Source: a virus
Virus record (IMG/VR): IMGVR_UViG_3300032289_001637
Coordinates: 30,159 to 94,158 of that record
Direction: 5' to 3' (one strand)
Length of the DNA stretch: 64,000 nucleotides
Positions 29,301 to 35,539 of the stretch are shown in pieces. The notes under the pieces are model-generated. The model ran no database searches and was not told where the DNA came from. It worked only from the letters and a program-made list of their open reading frames with translations. Both the position numbers and the translations under genes were made by a program. Numbering within the stretch: the stretch's first letter is position 1; every line of letters begins with the position of its first letter.

Positions 29301-30087
29301 TTGCACCAGATGCTGCTGCGTTTGCAGCCAACCCAATAGTATCTTTTACTGCAATTCCATATTTTGTATATTCTTCAGCAAGTTGTCTAACTTGTGCAAT
29401 GTTTTGATTAACTTCTTCTGGAGTTGTAAAAGCATCTCCATATACCTTTTTAAGGTTTACTAATTGCTTTTCAATATCCATAAAGGTTCTACCTGCAACT
29501 GATCCTAGTACAGTTAATGGAACAGTAAATCCAACCATAAGCTGACGACCAGACCATTGAACATTTTTACCAAAGTTAATCATGTGGGTAGTACCCTGTC
29601 TAAACATTGTATTTAGAAGAGCTTGTCTTTCTGCAGCTATTGCTGCTTTAGAAGAAAAAGCATCAAGTGGTCTAATTGCAAGGGCTTCTCCCATACCCTT
29701 TGCTGATGCACCAGTATTAATAAACTGTGTTTGCAGTGTAGAAGCTCTTCTTGCTGCAAGATCCATAGTTGCTGCAAAAGCAGCACTGTTCTTATTAAAT
29801 GCAGAACTAAAGAATTGACCTAAAGTTCCTCTACCCTTTTTTAAAGTACTATCAAGATTTGCAGCTGCAGAATTCATCTTCATAAATTCTGAAGTGAATA
29901 GCCCACTTGAATTTATTGCTTTTGAAAGATCTCTTGTATAGTCGGAAGCAAACTTGCCTTGGGCAAGATTCCCCTTAGCCAAGGCAGCGTTAAATGAGTT
30001 TATTTGATTTTGAAGTGCTTTAAGCTCAGCAGCAGCAGATCCAGTATTAATCTGGATATCAATAATACCTTTAGCTACTCCAGCCAT
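20356..30087 (-). CDS. Tape measure protein with embedded kinase-like domain and repeats
   Basis: A 3243-aa protein that sets tail length and is normally ejected with the DNA. Residues 1-600 are the classic core (NFGKNVQWSGRQLMVGFTVP near 185, a long helical part, hydrophobic segment AAIAAVIVGVVVPAG near 530). Linkers with the motif TVPAMLTPGEFVVNK occur near residues 695 and 1405, with a diverged copy near 3130. An unassigned domain lies at about 815-1070 and a kinase-like domain at about 1115-1300. Gly-zipper membrane segments follow (GGAIAGGAAGAVLGG), then five repeats of about 68 aa (about 2400-2720), a Gly run, and a TTPV tandem linker near 3010-3040. The ATG has GAGGTGG and overlaps the upstream stop. 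Confidence 0.93.
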   Translation of the reverse strand: MAGVAKGIIDIQINTGSAAAELKALQNQINSFNAALAKGNLAQGKFASDYTRDLSKAINSSGLFTSEFMKMNSAAANLDSTLKKGRGTLGQFFSSAFNKNSAAFAATMDLAARRASTLQTQFINTGASAKGMGEALAIRPLDAFSSKAAIAAERQALLNTMFRQGTTHMINFGKNVQWSGRQLMVGFTVPLTVLGSVAGRTFMDIEKQLVNLKKVYGDAFTTPEEVNQNIAQVRQLAEEYTKYGIAVKDTIGLAANAAASGARNGDLIDATRQATRLATLGQMEQQEALKTTIALQSAFRLSGEDLADTINFLNMVENQTVVSLQDLSAAIPRVAPVIKGLGGDVRDMSVFLAAMQEGGVSAEQGANALKSGLASLINPTKAATETLSGFGINLDKIISANRGDLMGTVFAFGEALKGLDDFSKQQALEKVFGKYQYARLGALFENIVRDGSQASQVLSLMEYDVTALRTTAEKELAAVENALGTQLTGAVERLKLSLEPIGEIFIKMAIPVVNFLTKIVEKFDGLSDGQKQFAAIAAVIVGVVVPAGTMFLGLLINLLGTLGKITHGFGIFGKALIKGGPVAAVKALTQSAKYLSIEELEAAGAAKQLASSTQIANAAMLEQATSTGAARNAVAGLVAEYRALISVQQQAAATRPGLGVAAAAGAAAASGVKASSIRIRGLRRNKGGPIFMSGGTTVPGVGNTDTVPAMLTPGEFVVNKQATAQNYALLDAINSGNNFNNGGMIPGMQYFAGPRPNRVVRNRNNNLRREDVPFGQVGVGENARRQRELENIAQGQAVRRGNVAVPLQPRNQPVGAGQIDEKYELTHMLSRKDLESVNISQAKQIKHPLLRRIFETIGGSPLTLQTGFTVNLPRSINQNLRRGGSGFSPSELAQRLENVPASKMFEPLSAVAGRLESPANLEKIKAQFVERIRRMDPSKTLMDADIGPIYQSIIKKNNPEIYKLLKKPMQFRTETSEINRQLKVSGPSDLDKPEVISRLEREGYRVLSRQEVIDLKSLGGIGANYRDSEGRVGVYRSIGSSGTPGKISFVASDGQGDGKVFMASGTGPQNFVPSQLIGLEKYLTTGGSRLGYNAGGAVQYFGARMPNRVVAKSQIKKFTGTKVEDSTGHSSRFRDIAGVYDVDGRKMFVKPFPTLAEAQAELIGNAARRRIAGTATPGSRIVRMDGPEGEIFATTAPMIPGMKAGTTLPTKELLKQIPASSMLGDMDATAGNILSTGGGRLATIDPGAAAVKLIRNSKGVFRRATGSEISFGNEATNTGAYTARAITQVTEKTGASKDFVKMLGDAIAREGLTKAQFAKMYDDAVESAIARVPSFKLPSRIGDRSALDEAAKSAGYRNADEAYSAIMLRDLTSIRGLGGDIYSSASRFQGMLKANKGSIVPGQGNTDTVPAMLTPGEFVVNKDATRRNYDLLTAINSGNAQGLNMGGIAYKGSREAPPRLMMNSGGKVPGMQYFAKENRQRVVLPTLPGMPSRRARIMMGMSDPYQLQSRSNTGQGVFKDTSATLSSTAKKMTETFKTISANNMVYARAGERYFQAREAIEKKVVQQQIINKDRMIGINRQLGNIGTAMTGAAKNTALLGKNMALSLIENKKAAMLARKEARNTPEAKAARAEARAQRMQKAGQGMMMASMVPMMASSFVENPKQQQALMGVGAAMAIIPMLQQLGKTAGTVTAGVGLLAAGFVMMRKHVDGLAKSSAIAGANLGGTANRMEEISSATGYSFASVRSGTQDYRFTEKQAQGASEIMPYFDTDEGKKLVEDLKKSSSEDRYKKVASMLEMAIADGMDPKKAESFGSAIAFALDDSLLKSKVIGLIRSGTLESGSKAMISSIEKRQAALNKDLPEINSNRFTANQSFAGGAIAGGAAGAVLGGVLTSWSGPFAAFGIALGAVIGAVGGAATAFFANKKAIEANVAAVGKTFGSSIQTLKELKNAEALLNEERKNGSITTQEFETREKKIQEIRQISYDNIENAVMNTKDSGATQQTIADQLFLSGFSSDSAAVVARATDRDKVAAEVFGQADFSKLDTAQQEIVSTIIASTLDGLTPENYGAKIGDIQGVWALYKEKLLKASEDGTTPTPQEMKAIMESAQLEKFVGATIASSPTKNYDPQTVATNMQKAITDSGTTLSFTQIESALTELGDPDIAIKIGTNADSIKDLEEVLNSLPDGFDLSMYTSYLNGDTEFTDPEAYTKSIQDTIDKIAKVAPKGFDPIELFKLFDGTGKDPEKEIKDAVTKANNLIMQSGGDNEKALTTVFESVGYDATQKEVDAFNALPASQQKTYLTSFVIAMQTVGAMPQLQQETDGRGGAGVAAANAKIKADYAKKIKDQADFIQSLNIDGTGQTPFNEDGGGGGGGTKPPTKKEQAVTFLKDAESQNKEIKNYTNLIKGVADANNVEALSMIPQDVYLNTAKNKRADLIKTMQSQIALQNRLNAVMVLAETQKATSDLSKYSKTLGSLGVVITSDIEGMIDQKAFLAMTTAERKVYIAELNKQASAQTRLAATMALADAKKQTKEMSDYSSVLSGLGVVIDSDVEGMIDQKAFLAMTTAERKVYIAELNKQVQAQSTLAATMALADAKKQTKEISEYSDALNKLGVEINSDVEGMIDQKAFLAMTTQQRKSYIEELNKQTEAQKKLNAVQGLVDIKKNVNGLKDQLDITKQLVTQGINGEIAGLIDVELYQHSTTAAKKEYIDTLKEQLNVQRALEFLTKSSEERTLDTLDLAASAITLENSALETKLSGMERENELIQRQINIRNHALDLLAKEEEKVNKTYDDRISALDKVEKANNRIDQQNRSRVGLASALASGDIAAAANMASEIQTQDAQYQIEDARAALETQRQKELESLSISVNGVLMTRKQITEQISSFGETIYKNEQDMQVVQDAIYENSKKQNDIDKERAKLEYKILLTKMKQNIEALRAAGLTGKALKDLQDYIDAYNVAEKAAVVEKIGTPGQADNTILGTGGGGGTADNIAAPVVVEKVDSLSPTPVTTPVTTPVTTPVTTPVATPVATPVTTPVKPPVISPVAAYVPYTKAEFKAGILNSKLSFGKNKEQHYIAQKMGYVDPKAYTVKADEMDEKYATLSNDKKIEITKFVKKAIASTNYFNTGGIVPGIGSLDSVSARLTPGEFVIRKAMVGKYGMPLLEAINLGAFELPEMSQPTFGVSGSRYDIPQSGKAQGPETMYNNTYNVNVNVAGTDASPDDIANVVMAKLSQQNRGNLRSSRY
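20966..21075 (-). repeat. 12-bp tandem minisatellite encoding TTPV
   Basis: A run of about eight near-identical 12-bp units (ACAGGAGTTGTC on the + strand, with some GCC variants) inside the tape measure gene. It encodes a Thr/Pro/Val linker. Copy number could change by slippage and would alter only linker length. Confidence 0.9.
22000..22910 (-). repeat. Five tandem repeats of about 68 aa in the tape measure
   Basis: Copies spaced by about 204 bp. The middle three are close (core MIDQKAFLAMTTAERKVYI, then LNKQ and MALADAKKQTKE); the first and last are diverged (core around PQDVYLNT and LIDVELYQHST). The repeats are helical and follow the membrane-like region, consistent with a tail-length ruler section expanded by duplication. 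Confidence 0.85.
26100..26700 (-). other. Kinase-like domain inside the tape measure protein
   Basis: Reading residues about 1115-1300 of the tape measure, the order of elements matches protein/lipid-kinase-like folds: a beta pair with a candidate ATP-binding Lys (GRKMFVKPF, near 1148), a helix with a Glu (AQAELIGNAARR), then LGDMDATAGNIL near 1222, which fits the D-x-D-x(3)-GN catalytic loop of HipA/PI4-kinase-type enzymes, then ATIDPGAA near 1243 as the metal-binding Asp. Assignment is from motif order alone. Confidence 0.55.
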
Positions 30088-30452
30088 TAATTAACCACCT
30101 CATAATCCAAGCCCATTCCAATTCCGAATCCAGCTCTTTGAGCTGCTATTCCTTGTAGGGCAAGAATATCATCTGGATTAGAAGTCGCACCTTTGCTATA
30201 TGCTCTGGCTTTGATTTCTTCCCATTTATTACTAGACGAAGAGGATTCATCTATATTAACACCTTGAAGTGCTGCTAAAAATTTTCTATCTTCATAGTCT
30301 TGATTATTTTTAGCCTCTAGTATTGCTACTAATTCAGGCATTGATATAGATTCCTCCATTTCAGAATAATTCTTCCAGAATCCTAGAAGAAATACTCTTG
30401 ATTCTAACTCAGCAAGATCTAGTTCGTCCCAACTAGAGCCGCTGCCAGTGCG
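30087..30452 (-). CDS. Tail assembly chaperone, frameshift extension (gpT part)
   Basis: This is the -1 frame continuation of the upstream gene, made by ribosome slippage at CCCAAAC. Read from the slip site it adds 121 residues to the first 101, giving a 222-aa fusion. Just after the slip it reads RTGSGSSWDELDLAELESRV then FLLGFWKNYSEMEES, the pattern I know from gpT parts of other phages. The 90-aa frame starting at the ATG at 30359 is only its C-terminal part and is probably not made separately. The fusion coats the tape measure during tail assembly. Confidence 0.9.
   Translation of the reverse strand, partial: RTGSGSSWDELDLAELESRVFLLGFWKNYSEMEESISMPELVAILEAKNNQDYEDRKFLAALQGVNIDESSSSSNKWEEIKARAYSKGATSNPDDILALQGIAAQRAGFGIGMGLDYEVVN
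30410..30444 (-). promoter_or_regulatory. Stem-loop stimulating -1 frameshift
   Basis: Seven bases after the slip site the mRNA can fold as CAGC...GCTG (outer 4 bp) around TCTAGTT / AACTAGA (7 bp perfect) with a GGGACG loop. The zero-frame stop TAG lies inside the stem. Spacing and position fit a stimulatory hairpin. Confidence 0.8.
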
Positions 30453-30754
30453 TTTGGGTCATTCAATTTAATCCCTGCAGCAACCTCAATTACCTTATAC
30501 ACAGTTGGGAGATCCATGATCTCTTCCAATTGCTCCTTAGTTGCTAACTCTGCATTGTATTGCTTCATTGCAATAACAGCACAGTTTAACAAAAGATCCA
30601 TTGATTTGATATTATCTTCTGCAATTTTTGGATCACTAATCTTTTGAAACTCTTTCATAAAATCTCTTAACAAAGAAATTTTAAGTGGTTTCATAGAAAT
30701 GTTAGAACCATCTAGTAGCTCTACTTCTACAACTTCATATACGCTAGTTGCCAT
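30419..30754 (-). CDS. Tail assembly chaperone (gpG-like)
   Basis: A 111-aa helical protein placed between the major tail protein and the tape measure, the standard position of gpG. ATMKQYNAELATKEQ-like mid helix (seen as VIAMKQYNAELATK) and the C-terminal KLNDPNALAAALVG fit the family. AGGAGG before the ATG is a near-perfect ribosome site, and a promoter (TTGTTT-N16-TATAAT) lies upstream. Most ribosomes stop at 30419; a fraction slip to give the longer product. Most abundant of the two, presumably. Confidence 0.88.
   Translation of the reverse strand: MATSVYEVVEVELLDGSNISMKPLKISLLRDFMKEFQKISDPKIAEDNIKSMDLLLNCAVIAMKQYNAELATKEQLEEIMDLPTVYKVIEVAAGIKLNDPNALAAALVGTN
30452..30458 (-). promoter_or_regulatory. 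Slippery heptamer C CCA AAC
   Basis: Canonical X XXY YYZ slip site in the zero frame: codons 100 (CCA) and 101 (AAC) preceded by C. After a -1 slip, both tRNAs re-pair (CCC, AAA) and the downstream frame is open to 30087. Confidence 0.93.
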
Positions 30755-30779
30755 TTATTCCTCCTATAGAATATATTCA

Positions 30780-30807
30780 ATTATATCATAGAAGCCTTGT
30801 AAAACAA
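30780..30807 (-). promoter_or_regulatory. Promoter for tail chaperone/tape measure
   Basis: On the minus strand, TTGTTT, 16 bases, TATAAT, then AGGAGG and the chaperone ATG. It sits just after the terminator of the major tail protein gene, so it would restart transcription for chaperones and tape measure. Confidence 0.55.
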
Positions 30808-30836
30808 ACAATGCCCACCCTTTTTGGGGGTGAGCA
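30795..30836 (-). terminator. Intrinsic terminator after major tail protein
   Basis: Minus strand stem GCTCACCC / GGGTGGGC (8 bp, one G:U) with a short loop, followed by a T-rich run (ATTGTTTGTTTT). Placed about 26 bases after the stop. It would lower readthrough from the highly expressed tail tube gene. Confidence 0.8.
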
Positions 30837-30861
30837 CTGTTTCTATATTTAGTTTTGTTGG

Positions 30862-31563
30862 TTATCCAACGGTACGATCAACGATCTTACCATAGACACC
30901 ATTGGATGCTGGAAGTAAACGGAATGTAACTTCAAACATAGATGCTTCGTCACGCTTTGCAGATACAGTCACATTCTCAATTGAGAGAACACGATTTGCT
31001 ATATACACACGCTCTACCTTTGCATTACCAGTTGCTAAAGGATCACCAGAACCTGGACCAACAGCGATAAGTGCACGTTCTACAGGAACGTCACCTATTT
31101 CGCCACCTGATAGACTAAGGTCGAATTCTCCAGAAGTCAATCTACCTGAAGCATTCACAGATGCTGAAACACTTGTAACACTTGTTGGTGATGCAATTGC
31201 TACAACAAGGTTTTCAAGAGTGGCTTCAGCAAATGCTGTTACCATGTTTACTTGCATACCTTGCTTGTAAAGCTTTGCAACATCAAGAAGCTGATCTACC
31301 TGAACTTCACCGAAGTCTGGTTGGAACTGTAGTTCTAAACCATTCATTGTGAATCCTAGATTTCTCCAGTTTACAGATGCAGATGCTGTTTCAAGAAGGT
31401 CTGCGTAAGCTCCAGAACCACTTAGTGCTGGAAATGCATTTGCACTACCACTTGAAAATCTGTAATCACTGTTAGCTGTGTTAAATTCTAGTGCACCCTG
31501 CTTCGAAACGAAGAGTTGGGCTGCACCAACGATAATTTGATTGGAATTTCCACGAGTTGCCAT
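30862..31563 (-). CDS. Major tail (tube) protein
   Basis: A 233-aa protein, upstream of the tail chaperones and followed by a strong terminator, the expected position of the tail tube protein. Beta-rich with repeated Ser/Ala/Gly content; core GLELQFQPDFGEVQVDQLLD and a C-terminal NVTVSAKRDEASMFEVTFRLLP resembling actinophage tube proteins. AAGAGGTGAAAAAA is a very strong ribosome site, fitting an abundant structural protein. Confidence 0.85.
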   Translation of the reverse strand: MATRGNSNQIIVGAAQLFVSKQGALEFNTANSDYRFSSGSANAFPALSGSGAYADLLETASASVNWRNLGFTMNGLELQFQPDFGEVQVDQLLDVAKLYKQGMQVNMVTAFAEATLENLVVAIASPTSVTSVSASVNASGRLTSGEFDLSLSGGEIGDVPVERALIAVGPGSGDPLATGNAKVERVYIANRVLSIENVTVSAKRDEASMFEVTFRLLPASNGVYGKIVDRTVG

Positions 31564-31641
31564 ATTTTTTTCACCTCTTTTTTGATCTTAAATTTATGGG
31601 GAGATTGGCGTTTCCTAACTTAAGTATACATCTAGTTTTTA

Positions 31642-32223
31642 TCATTCATTAAACTGTTTTGAATGATAATCATATTTAATAATAAGATCTCTAGTTGGAT
31701 TATATTCCATAAAGTCTGATACGTCTTGTTGATTATCTGTGAATCCAGACTGATAAACATTTACACAATGAAAATGATACCTATTTAACTCTGGATAACT
31801 AGGACTATTGTAGTCTGGCAAATTTTTAGTAAATTCGTTAATATCTTTTCCTGCATCATCTTCCCTATCTAGTATGCTTTGAACTAAAGAAGTAAGATTG
31901 TAAGTAGTTTCAAACCTATCTTGCTGGAACTTATTAACGCCCCACAGAGAGCCACCATGGATAGTATATCTCATCTGATCAGTTTTGATAGGGTAAAAAT
32001 ATTTATACCCTCCACGGATTCTACTAAACTTATCAAACACAATATATGGTAGATCATTTTCTAAAACTTGGGATGGAAGGTTAGAAGCTGGTGCTGGAAA
32101 AAATGGAACTATTTGAGAACCTCCAGAACTTGGTGGATATAAAGATGAAAATTGCGGAGCATAAGTTTTAAACTGTTCCCAAACATATAAGTTTATAATT
32201 TGCTCTGGTCTATAAATTATCAT
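31642..32223 (-). CDS. Tail terminator / tail completion protein
   Basis: A 193-aa protein between the HK97-gp10-like gene and the tail tube gene. This is the usual site of the tail terminator, the ring that caps the tail at the head side. It has beta-rich stretches and a DLIIKYDYHSKQFNE C-terminus. GGAGAAGCC precedes the ATG. Assignment is positional. Confidence 0.65.
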   Translation of the reverse strand: MIIYRPEQIINLYVWEQFKTYAPQFSSLYPPSSGGSQIVPFFPAPASNLPSQVLENDLPYIVFDKFSRIRGGYKYFYPIKTDQMRYTIHGGSLWGVNKFQQDRFETTYNLTSLVQSILDREDDAGKDINEFTKNLPDYNSPSYPELNRYHFHCVNVYQSGFTDNQQDVSDFMEYNPTRDLIIKYDYHSKQFNE

Positions 32224-32903
32224 AAGGCTTCTCCTGGAGCTTTAGCTATCCAAGAAAGTGCAGTTGCTCTTCCTGTAGAAGATCCTCCACCATTTACACC
32301 TGATGAAAAATAATCTTCATACACTTTTGGATTTGAAAAATAATCATAAAATTTTATTGCAGGAAGGTAAACATTTGTAAAGTAGGATCCATAGAACTCA
32401 TTGAAGGCTTCTACAAAAGATCCTCTTGTTGCTTCTCCGCCAGGATTAGCAATTATAATTGGACCAACTCTAAAATATTCTTCACCATTAATTGTAAATG
32501 CAAGAGCTTTTGCATTTTTTTCATTAATAGTTACTGGAATTCCCTCTTCCATAATAATAGCTTTATTATAAAATGGCTCTCCTCCATCTTGAGATGGTAT
32601 ATTTGATTGTAAAAATTCTGCATCAATAACTGCTGAAGTATTATTAACTTGAAGAGATAAGTCATATAGTCTTTCCATTGGATTTCCAACTTCTCCCCAC
32701 TCATAAACATGGTGCAACATTCCAGGGTGGGATCTGGCTAAACCATCAAGGTATTCGTAAAATACTGAAATAGAAGTAGCACCAACTTTTTGATTTAACA
32801 AAGACTTATTTTTATTTAATTCTGTAACAAATCCATTTGAATACTTAACTGTATTATTTAACTTTTTAATTAAATCATCTGCTTTAATTCTTGAACGAAT
32901 CAT
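32220..32903 (-). CDS. HK97 gp10-like tail completion protein
   Basis: A 227-aa protein. Helical N-terminal segment (IRSRIKADDLIKKLNNTV, then TSISVFYEYLDGLARSHP) and the later VRNGG-type basic part are like HK97 gp10 / neck proteins. Its stop overlaps the next gene's start by 4 bases (ATGA style). Also known in this position as neck protein; role is head-tail joining. Confidence 0.65.
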   Translation of the reverse strand: MIRSRIKADDLIKKLNNTVKYSNGFVTELNKNKSLLNQKVGATSISVFYEYLDGLARSHPGMLHHVYEWGEVGNPMERLYDLSLQVNNTSAVIDAEFLQSNIPSQDGGEPFYNKAIIMEEGIPVTINEKNAKALAFTINGEEYFRVGPIIIANPGGEATRGSFVEAFNEFYGSYFTNVYLPAIKFYDYFSNPKVYEDYFSSGVNGGGSSTGRATALSWIAKAPGEAL

Positions 32904-33376
32904 AATTCTTCATCCCATTTCTGATTTCCAGACCTTGAAATAAACATTCTATACATGCCAATATTATGAAACATGTCAAATGATGGAACTATTGTTTTTA
33001 TTTCATACTTTGTTTTTGTAGCACCTTGTTCATATTTAAGGTTTTCTCCATTAACCCAGGCAGGTTCTCCTGACGGGTCTTTTATATTTGTAATTGCTAT
33101 TGCAGTTATTGGATAATACTTTCCAGTATTAGATTTTCTAACATCTTCTGAAACTCTAAAAGCAATGTTTGAACTATAGTCAAAAGTTTTATTTCTCACT
33201 TTTAATTCTGGTGCAATCATTGCATCAACAAGTTCACTAATTGCAGAACAGTTAATTGTTCTATTAAAAACCCATTTTCTAATAATATTTCCATATGGTG
33301 ATTGAGTTTCTTCTGCATAGTATATGTCTGCAGTCATTGGGTAAAAAATACTGTCTAATGAGGAATTAAAAAGCAT
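32900..33376 (-). CDS. Head-tail stopper/connector protein
   Basis: A 158-aa beta-rich protein in the connector cluster after the capsid gene, with a C-terminal strand pattern (YEIKTIVPSFDMFHNIGMYRMFISR). Its size and order fit the stopper (Hc1) class that closes the portal channel until infection. I see no catalytic motif. The exact class is inferred from order. Confidence 0.65.
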   Translation of the reverse strand: MLFNSSLDSIFYPMTADIYYAEETQSPYGNIIRKWVFNRTINCSAISELVDAMIAPELKVRNKTFDYSSNIAFRVSEDVRKSNTGKYYPITAIAITNIKDPSGEPAWVNGENLKYEQGATKTKYEIKTIVPSFDMFHNIGMYRMFISRSGNQKWDEEL

Positions 33377-34249
33377 TTATAACACCCCAATACGAATATT
33401 ATTCTTATACTTTGTTAGGATTCTGTCAACAACAAGATTTCCAGTTGATGCATTAAAATTCTTTGCAAACTTAATTTTAAAATCAGCATTATCAAATGAT
33501 TCAATATACTTATTTAAATATTTCATATTGTCACTTGAAATGTCAGCAACTAAAAGCTCTGTTGCTTCTTTTATGTCTTGAGGAATTACCTTCCATCCAA
33601 AATCTGCATCAACAAGGTATTCAAATCCATCTGCAAAGTCAACATCCAAGTATCTATCTCTCCATACCCTGTTGTAGTTAACTCTATTAGTTTCAGTTTG
33701 TGTTAGCACAATAGATGTCTTATCTTTTGAAATTTCAAATTCTTGGTCATTTACTGCTGCCGTTGCATCATAAACAAGTTCTAAATTTTCATATAGCTTA
33801 TGAAGTTTATGAATCTTTTCATCAATAACGAGATAATCAGATCCCATTCCAACTACTTCTTTTTCTTTTCTTACAAATTTAAATCCACCAAATGTCTCAG
33901 AATCTATGATATATCTTGCAATTCTTTCCATTTCTTTTACTTGTGCAACAGTTTTTCCTAAAGCAGTTGCAAGGGAATAAATATCACAATATGGTCTTAA
34001 AACATCTATATTAGTAACAACTACTTCATCATCATATATGTTATATACTGTTGCTTCTAAATTACCATCATAGGATATATACTTGCTATTTAATACAAAC
34101 GAAACAACTCCAGTAGCATTTGCTGTTGCACTTGCTGAAAATACTTCATCTGTTAAAAGATCTGAATAATCAATTGTATATTGACCATTTGGAATAAGGT
34201 CTGAAAATGAAGCTATTGGCACACTTCCATTAATTCTTAAAATTTCCAT
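33377..34249 (-). CDS. Head-tail connector/adaptor protein
   Basis: A 290-aa protein in the position of the gp6-like adaptor, just after the capsid region. It has a beta N-terminal domain (residues 1-90) and a helical C-terminal part: CDIYSLATALGKTVAQVKEMERIARYIIDS, then LLVADISSDNMKYLNKYIESF. The helix set with a C-terminal (YKNNIRIGVL) is typical of adaptors that dock under the portal. ATG overlaps the stop of the upstream small gene. Confidence 0.7.
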   Translation of the reverse strand: MEILRINGSVPIASFSDLIPNGQYTIDYSDLLTDEVFSASATANATGVVSFVLNSKYISYDGNLEATVYNIYDDEVVVTNIDVLRPYCDIYSLATALGKTVAQVKEMERIARYIIDSETFGGFKFVRKEKEVVGMGSDYLVIDEKIHKLHKLYENLELVYDATAAVNDQEFEISKDKTSIVLTQTETNRVNYNRVWRDRYLDVDFADGFEYLVDADFGWKVIPQDIKEATELLVADISSDNMKYLNKYIESFDNADFKIKFAKNFNASTGNLVVDRILTKYKNNIRIGVL

Positions 34250-34440
34250 TACTTAGCACCGAAAGCTTCGGCTACCTCCTCTGGAGATGCGACTCTAATT
34301 CTTGGGAACTTACTAACCCATACATCAGCATCTTTTTTACTTACAACATTATATCCTCTATTAAGTTTACCAAGACTTGTTTCATAAACGCTTGCATTTT
34401 CTACAAACAAACATATTAAATCTTTTTTAACTTTTTCCAT
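34249..34440 (-). CDS. Small protein after major capsid, unknown
   Basis: A 63-aa protein between capsid and connector genes. Short beta/alpha sequence (DLICLFVENASVYETSLGKLNRGYNVVSK, then WVSKFPRIRVASPEEVAEAFG). A TATAAT is 14 bases before the ATG and directly follows the capsid terminator, so the connector genes probably have their own promoter. Possibly a capsid-decoration or head-completion protein. Confidence 0.55.
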   Translation of the reverse strand: MEKVKKDLICLFVENASVYETSLGKLNRGYNVVSKKDADVWVSKFPRIRVASPEEVAEAFGAK

Positions 34441-34454
34441 AATGCATCTATATT

Positions 34455-34460
34455 ATTATA
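34455..34460 (-). promoter_or_regulatory. Candidate -10 box before connector genes
   Basis: TATAAT on the minus strand, 14 bases before the ATG of the 63-aa gene and right after the capsid terminator. No clear -35 seen. Confidence 0.4.
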
Positions 34461-34476
34461 TCATTCATAAAAAGTA

Positions 34477-34504
34477 GAGGGGAGACAAGTCAATGCCTCC
34501 CCTC
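34477..34504 (-). terminator. Stem-loop terminator after major capsid gene
   Basis: Minus strand inverted repeat GAGGGGAG / CTCCCCTC (8 bp perfect, 12-base loop) followed by ACTTTTTATG. The T-run is short but present. Sits 16 bases after the capsid stop. Confidence 0.7.
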
Positions 34505-34519
34505 CAAATTTGACTAGAA

Positions 34520-35515
34520 TTAGTCGTTCATGAATGCTACTGCATCAGTTTCTTCAACTGCTACACCAAAGCGTAGGAATACTGTATATTCTACGGTATC
34601 CTTCTTTGGCTTGAACTCACGATGTACTGTGATGTCTCTCTGGAAGCCCCAGATGCGGTTTTCTGGGAATGTAAGTGATACATAACCATGTGGCATCAAA
34701 GGAACTTCAACTAATGGAAGACCAAGAACACGGTATGCGATTGGGCTACCAAGGGTCTGCGGAGCAGCACCATCAATAACACGCTCAACGATACGCTCTG
34801 AATTCAAGTTACCAGAAGAACCAAGACCATTGATAATTTCTGCAACGGTTTCAGTGTCTGCATAGAACTTCATGTTTGAACGGGAACCACGGTACTTACG
34901 AGGCATTGCAAGAACAAGTCCCTGCAGTCTTTCGATAGTTGTACCGTAAGTTGCTGAATTACCATCGGCTTCGATTGATACGAAACCTTCAAGGATGTTT
35001 AGGAAGTTGTTTGTACCAGTTCCTGTACCATTGATGGCTAGATCTTCAAGATCGTTAGCAAACGCACGGGTCATTGTACGGACCAAGTGATCCTCCAGAC
35101 CAGAGCCTTCGATATTATCTTCAAGAGCTTCAGTTGAAACTTCCCAATCAAGACGAATCTTCTTGGTTGTAAGAGTAACCTTTGTGAACTGAACATCAGC
35201 ATTGGTGTAGGTTGCATCAGCCTGGGCTGCTGCACGAATTACACGCTCTCCAACATTCATCTTTTCAAGTTCAGTTGTGTTAGCTCTCATTGTGACTCTA
35301 CGACCATCTTGGGCTAGAACCTGCTGTTCAAAGATATATTCGATAAACTGACGTGATTGTTCAGGCTGCAAAATACCGCCATCAGACACTAGAGCACCAA
35401 CTGGGTTAGTATTGTCAAGAATTCCAGCTGCTGGAGTACTTACTCCACCAATACCACCCGATACGATGGAACTAGCTGCAGCCGCTTTTTCTAAAATTTC
35501 ATTATTTTCTGTCAT
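34520..35515 (-). CDS. Major capsid protein (HK97-fold)
   Basis: A 331-aa protein, directly after the protease-scaffold gene. The N-terminal part is a short delta-like region; the HK97-type core is seen from about 60: FIEYIFEQQVLAQDG, then KKIRLDWEVSTEALED and the ALEDNIEG-ANDLEDLAINGTG motif typical of capsids. GGAGGTGAAATAAAAA is a very strong ribosome site, and a terminator follows. It lacks an obvious cross-linking Lys/Asn assignment from sequence alone. Confidence 0.93.
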   Translation of the reverse strand: MTENNEILEKAAAASSIVSGGIGGVSTPAAGILDNTNPVGALVSDGGILQPEQSRQFIEYIFEQQVLAQDGRRVTMRANTTELEKMNVGERVIRAAAQADATYTNADVQFTKVTLTTKKIRLDWEVSTEALEDNIEGSGLEDHLVRTMTRAFANDLEDLAINGTGTGTNNFLNILEGFVSIEADGNSATYGTTIERLQGLVLAMPRKYRGSRSNMKFYADTETVAEIINGLGSSGNLNSERIVERVIDGAAPQTLGSPIAYRVLGLPLVEVPLMPHGYVSLTFPENRIWGFQRDITVHREFKPKKDTVEYTVFLRFGVAVEETDAVAFMND

Positions 35516-35539
35516 TTTTTATTTCACCTCCAGTTTCTT

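Noticed and set aside
30087-30359. Separate 90-aa gene starting at ATG 30359
   Set aside because: It is the C-terminal part of the frameshift product; the frame is open upstream to the slip site and has a family-like sequence there.
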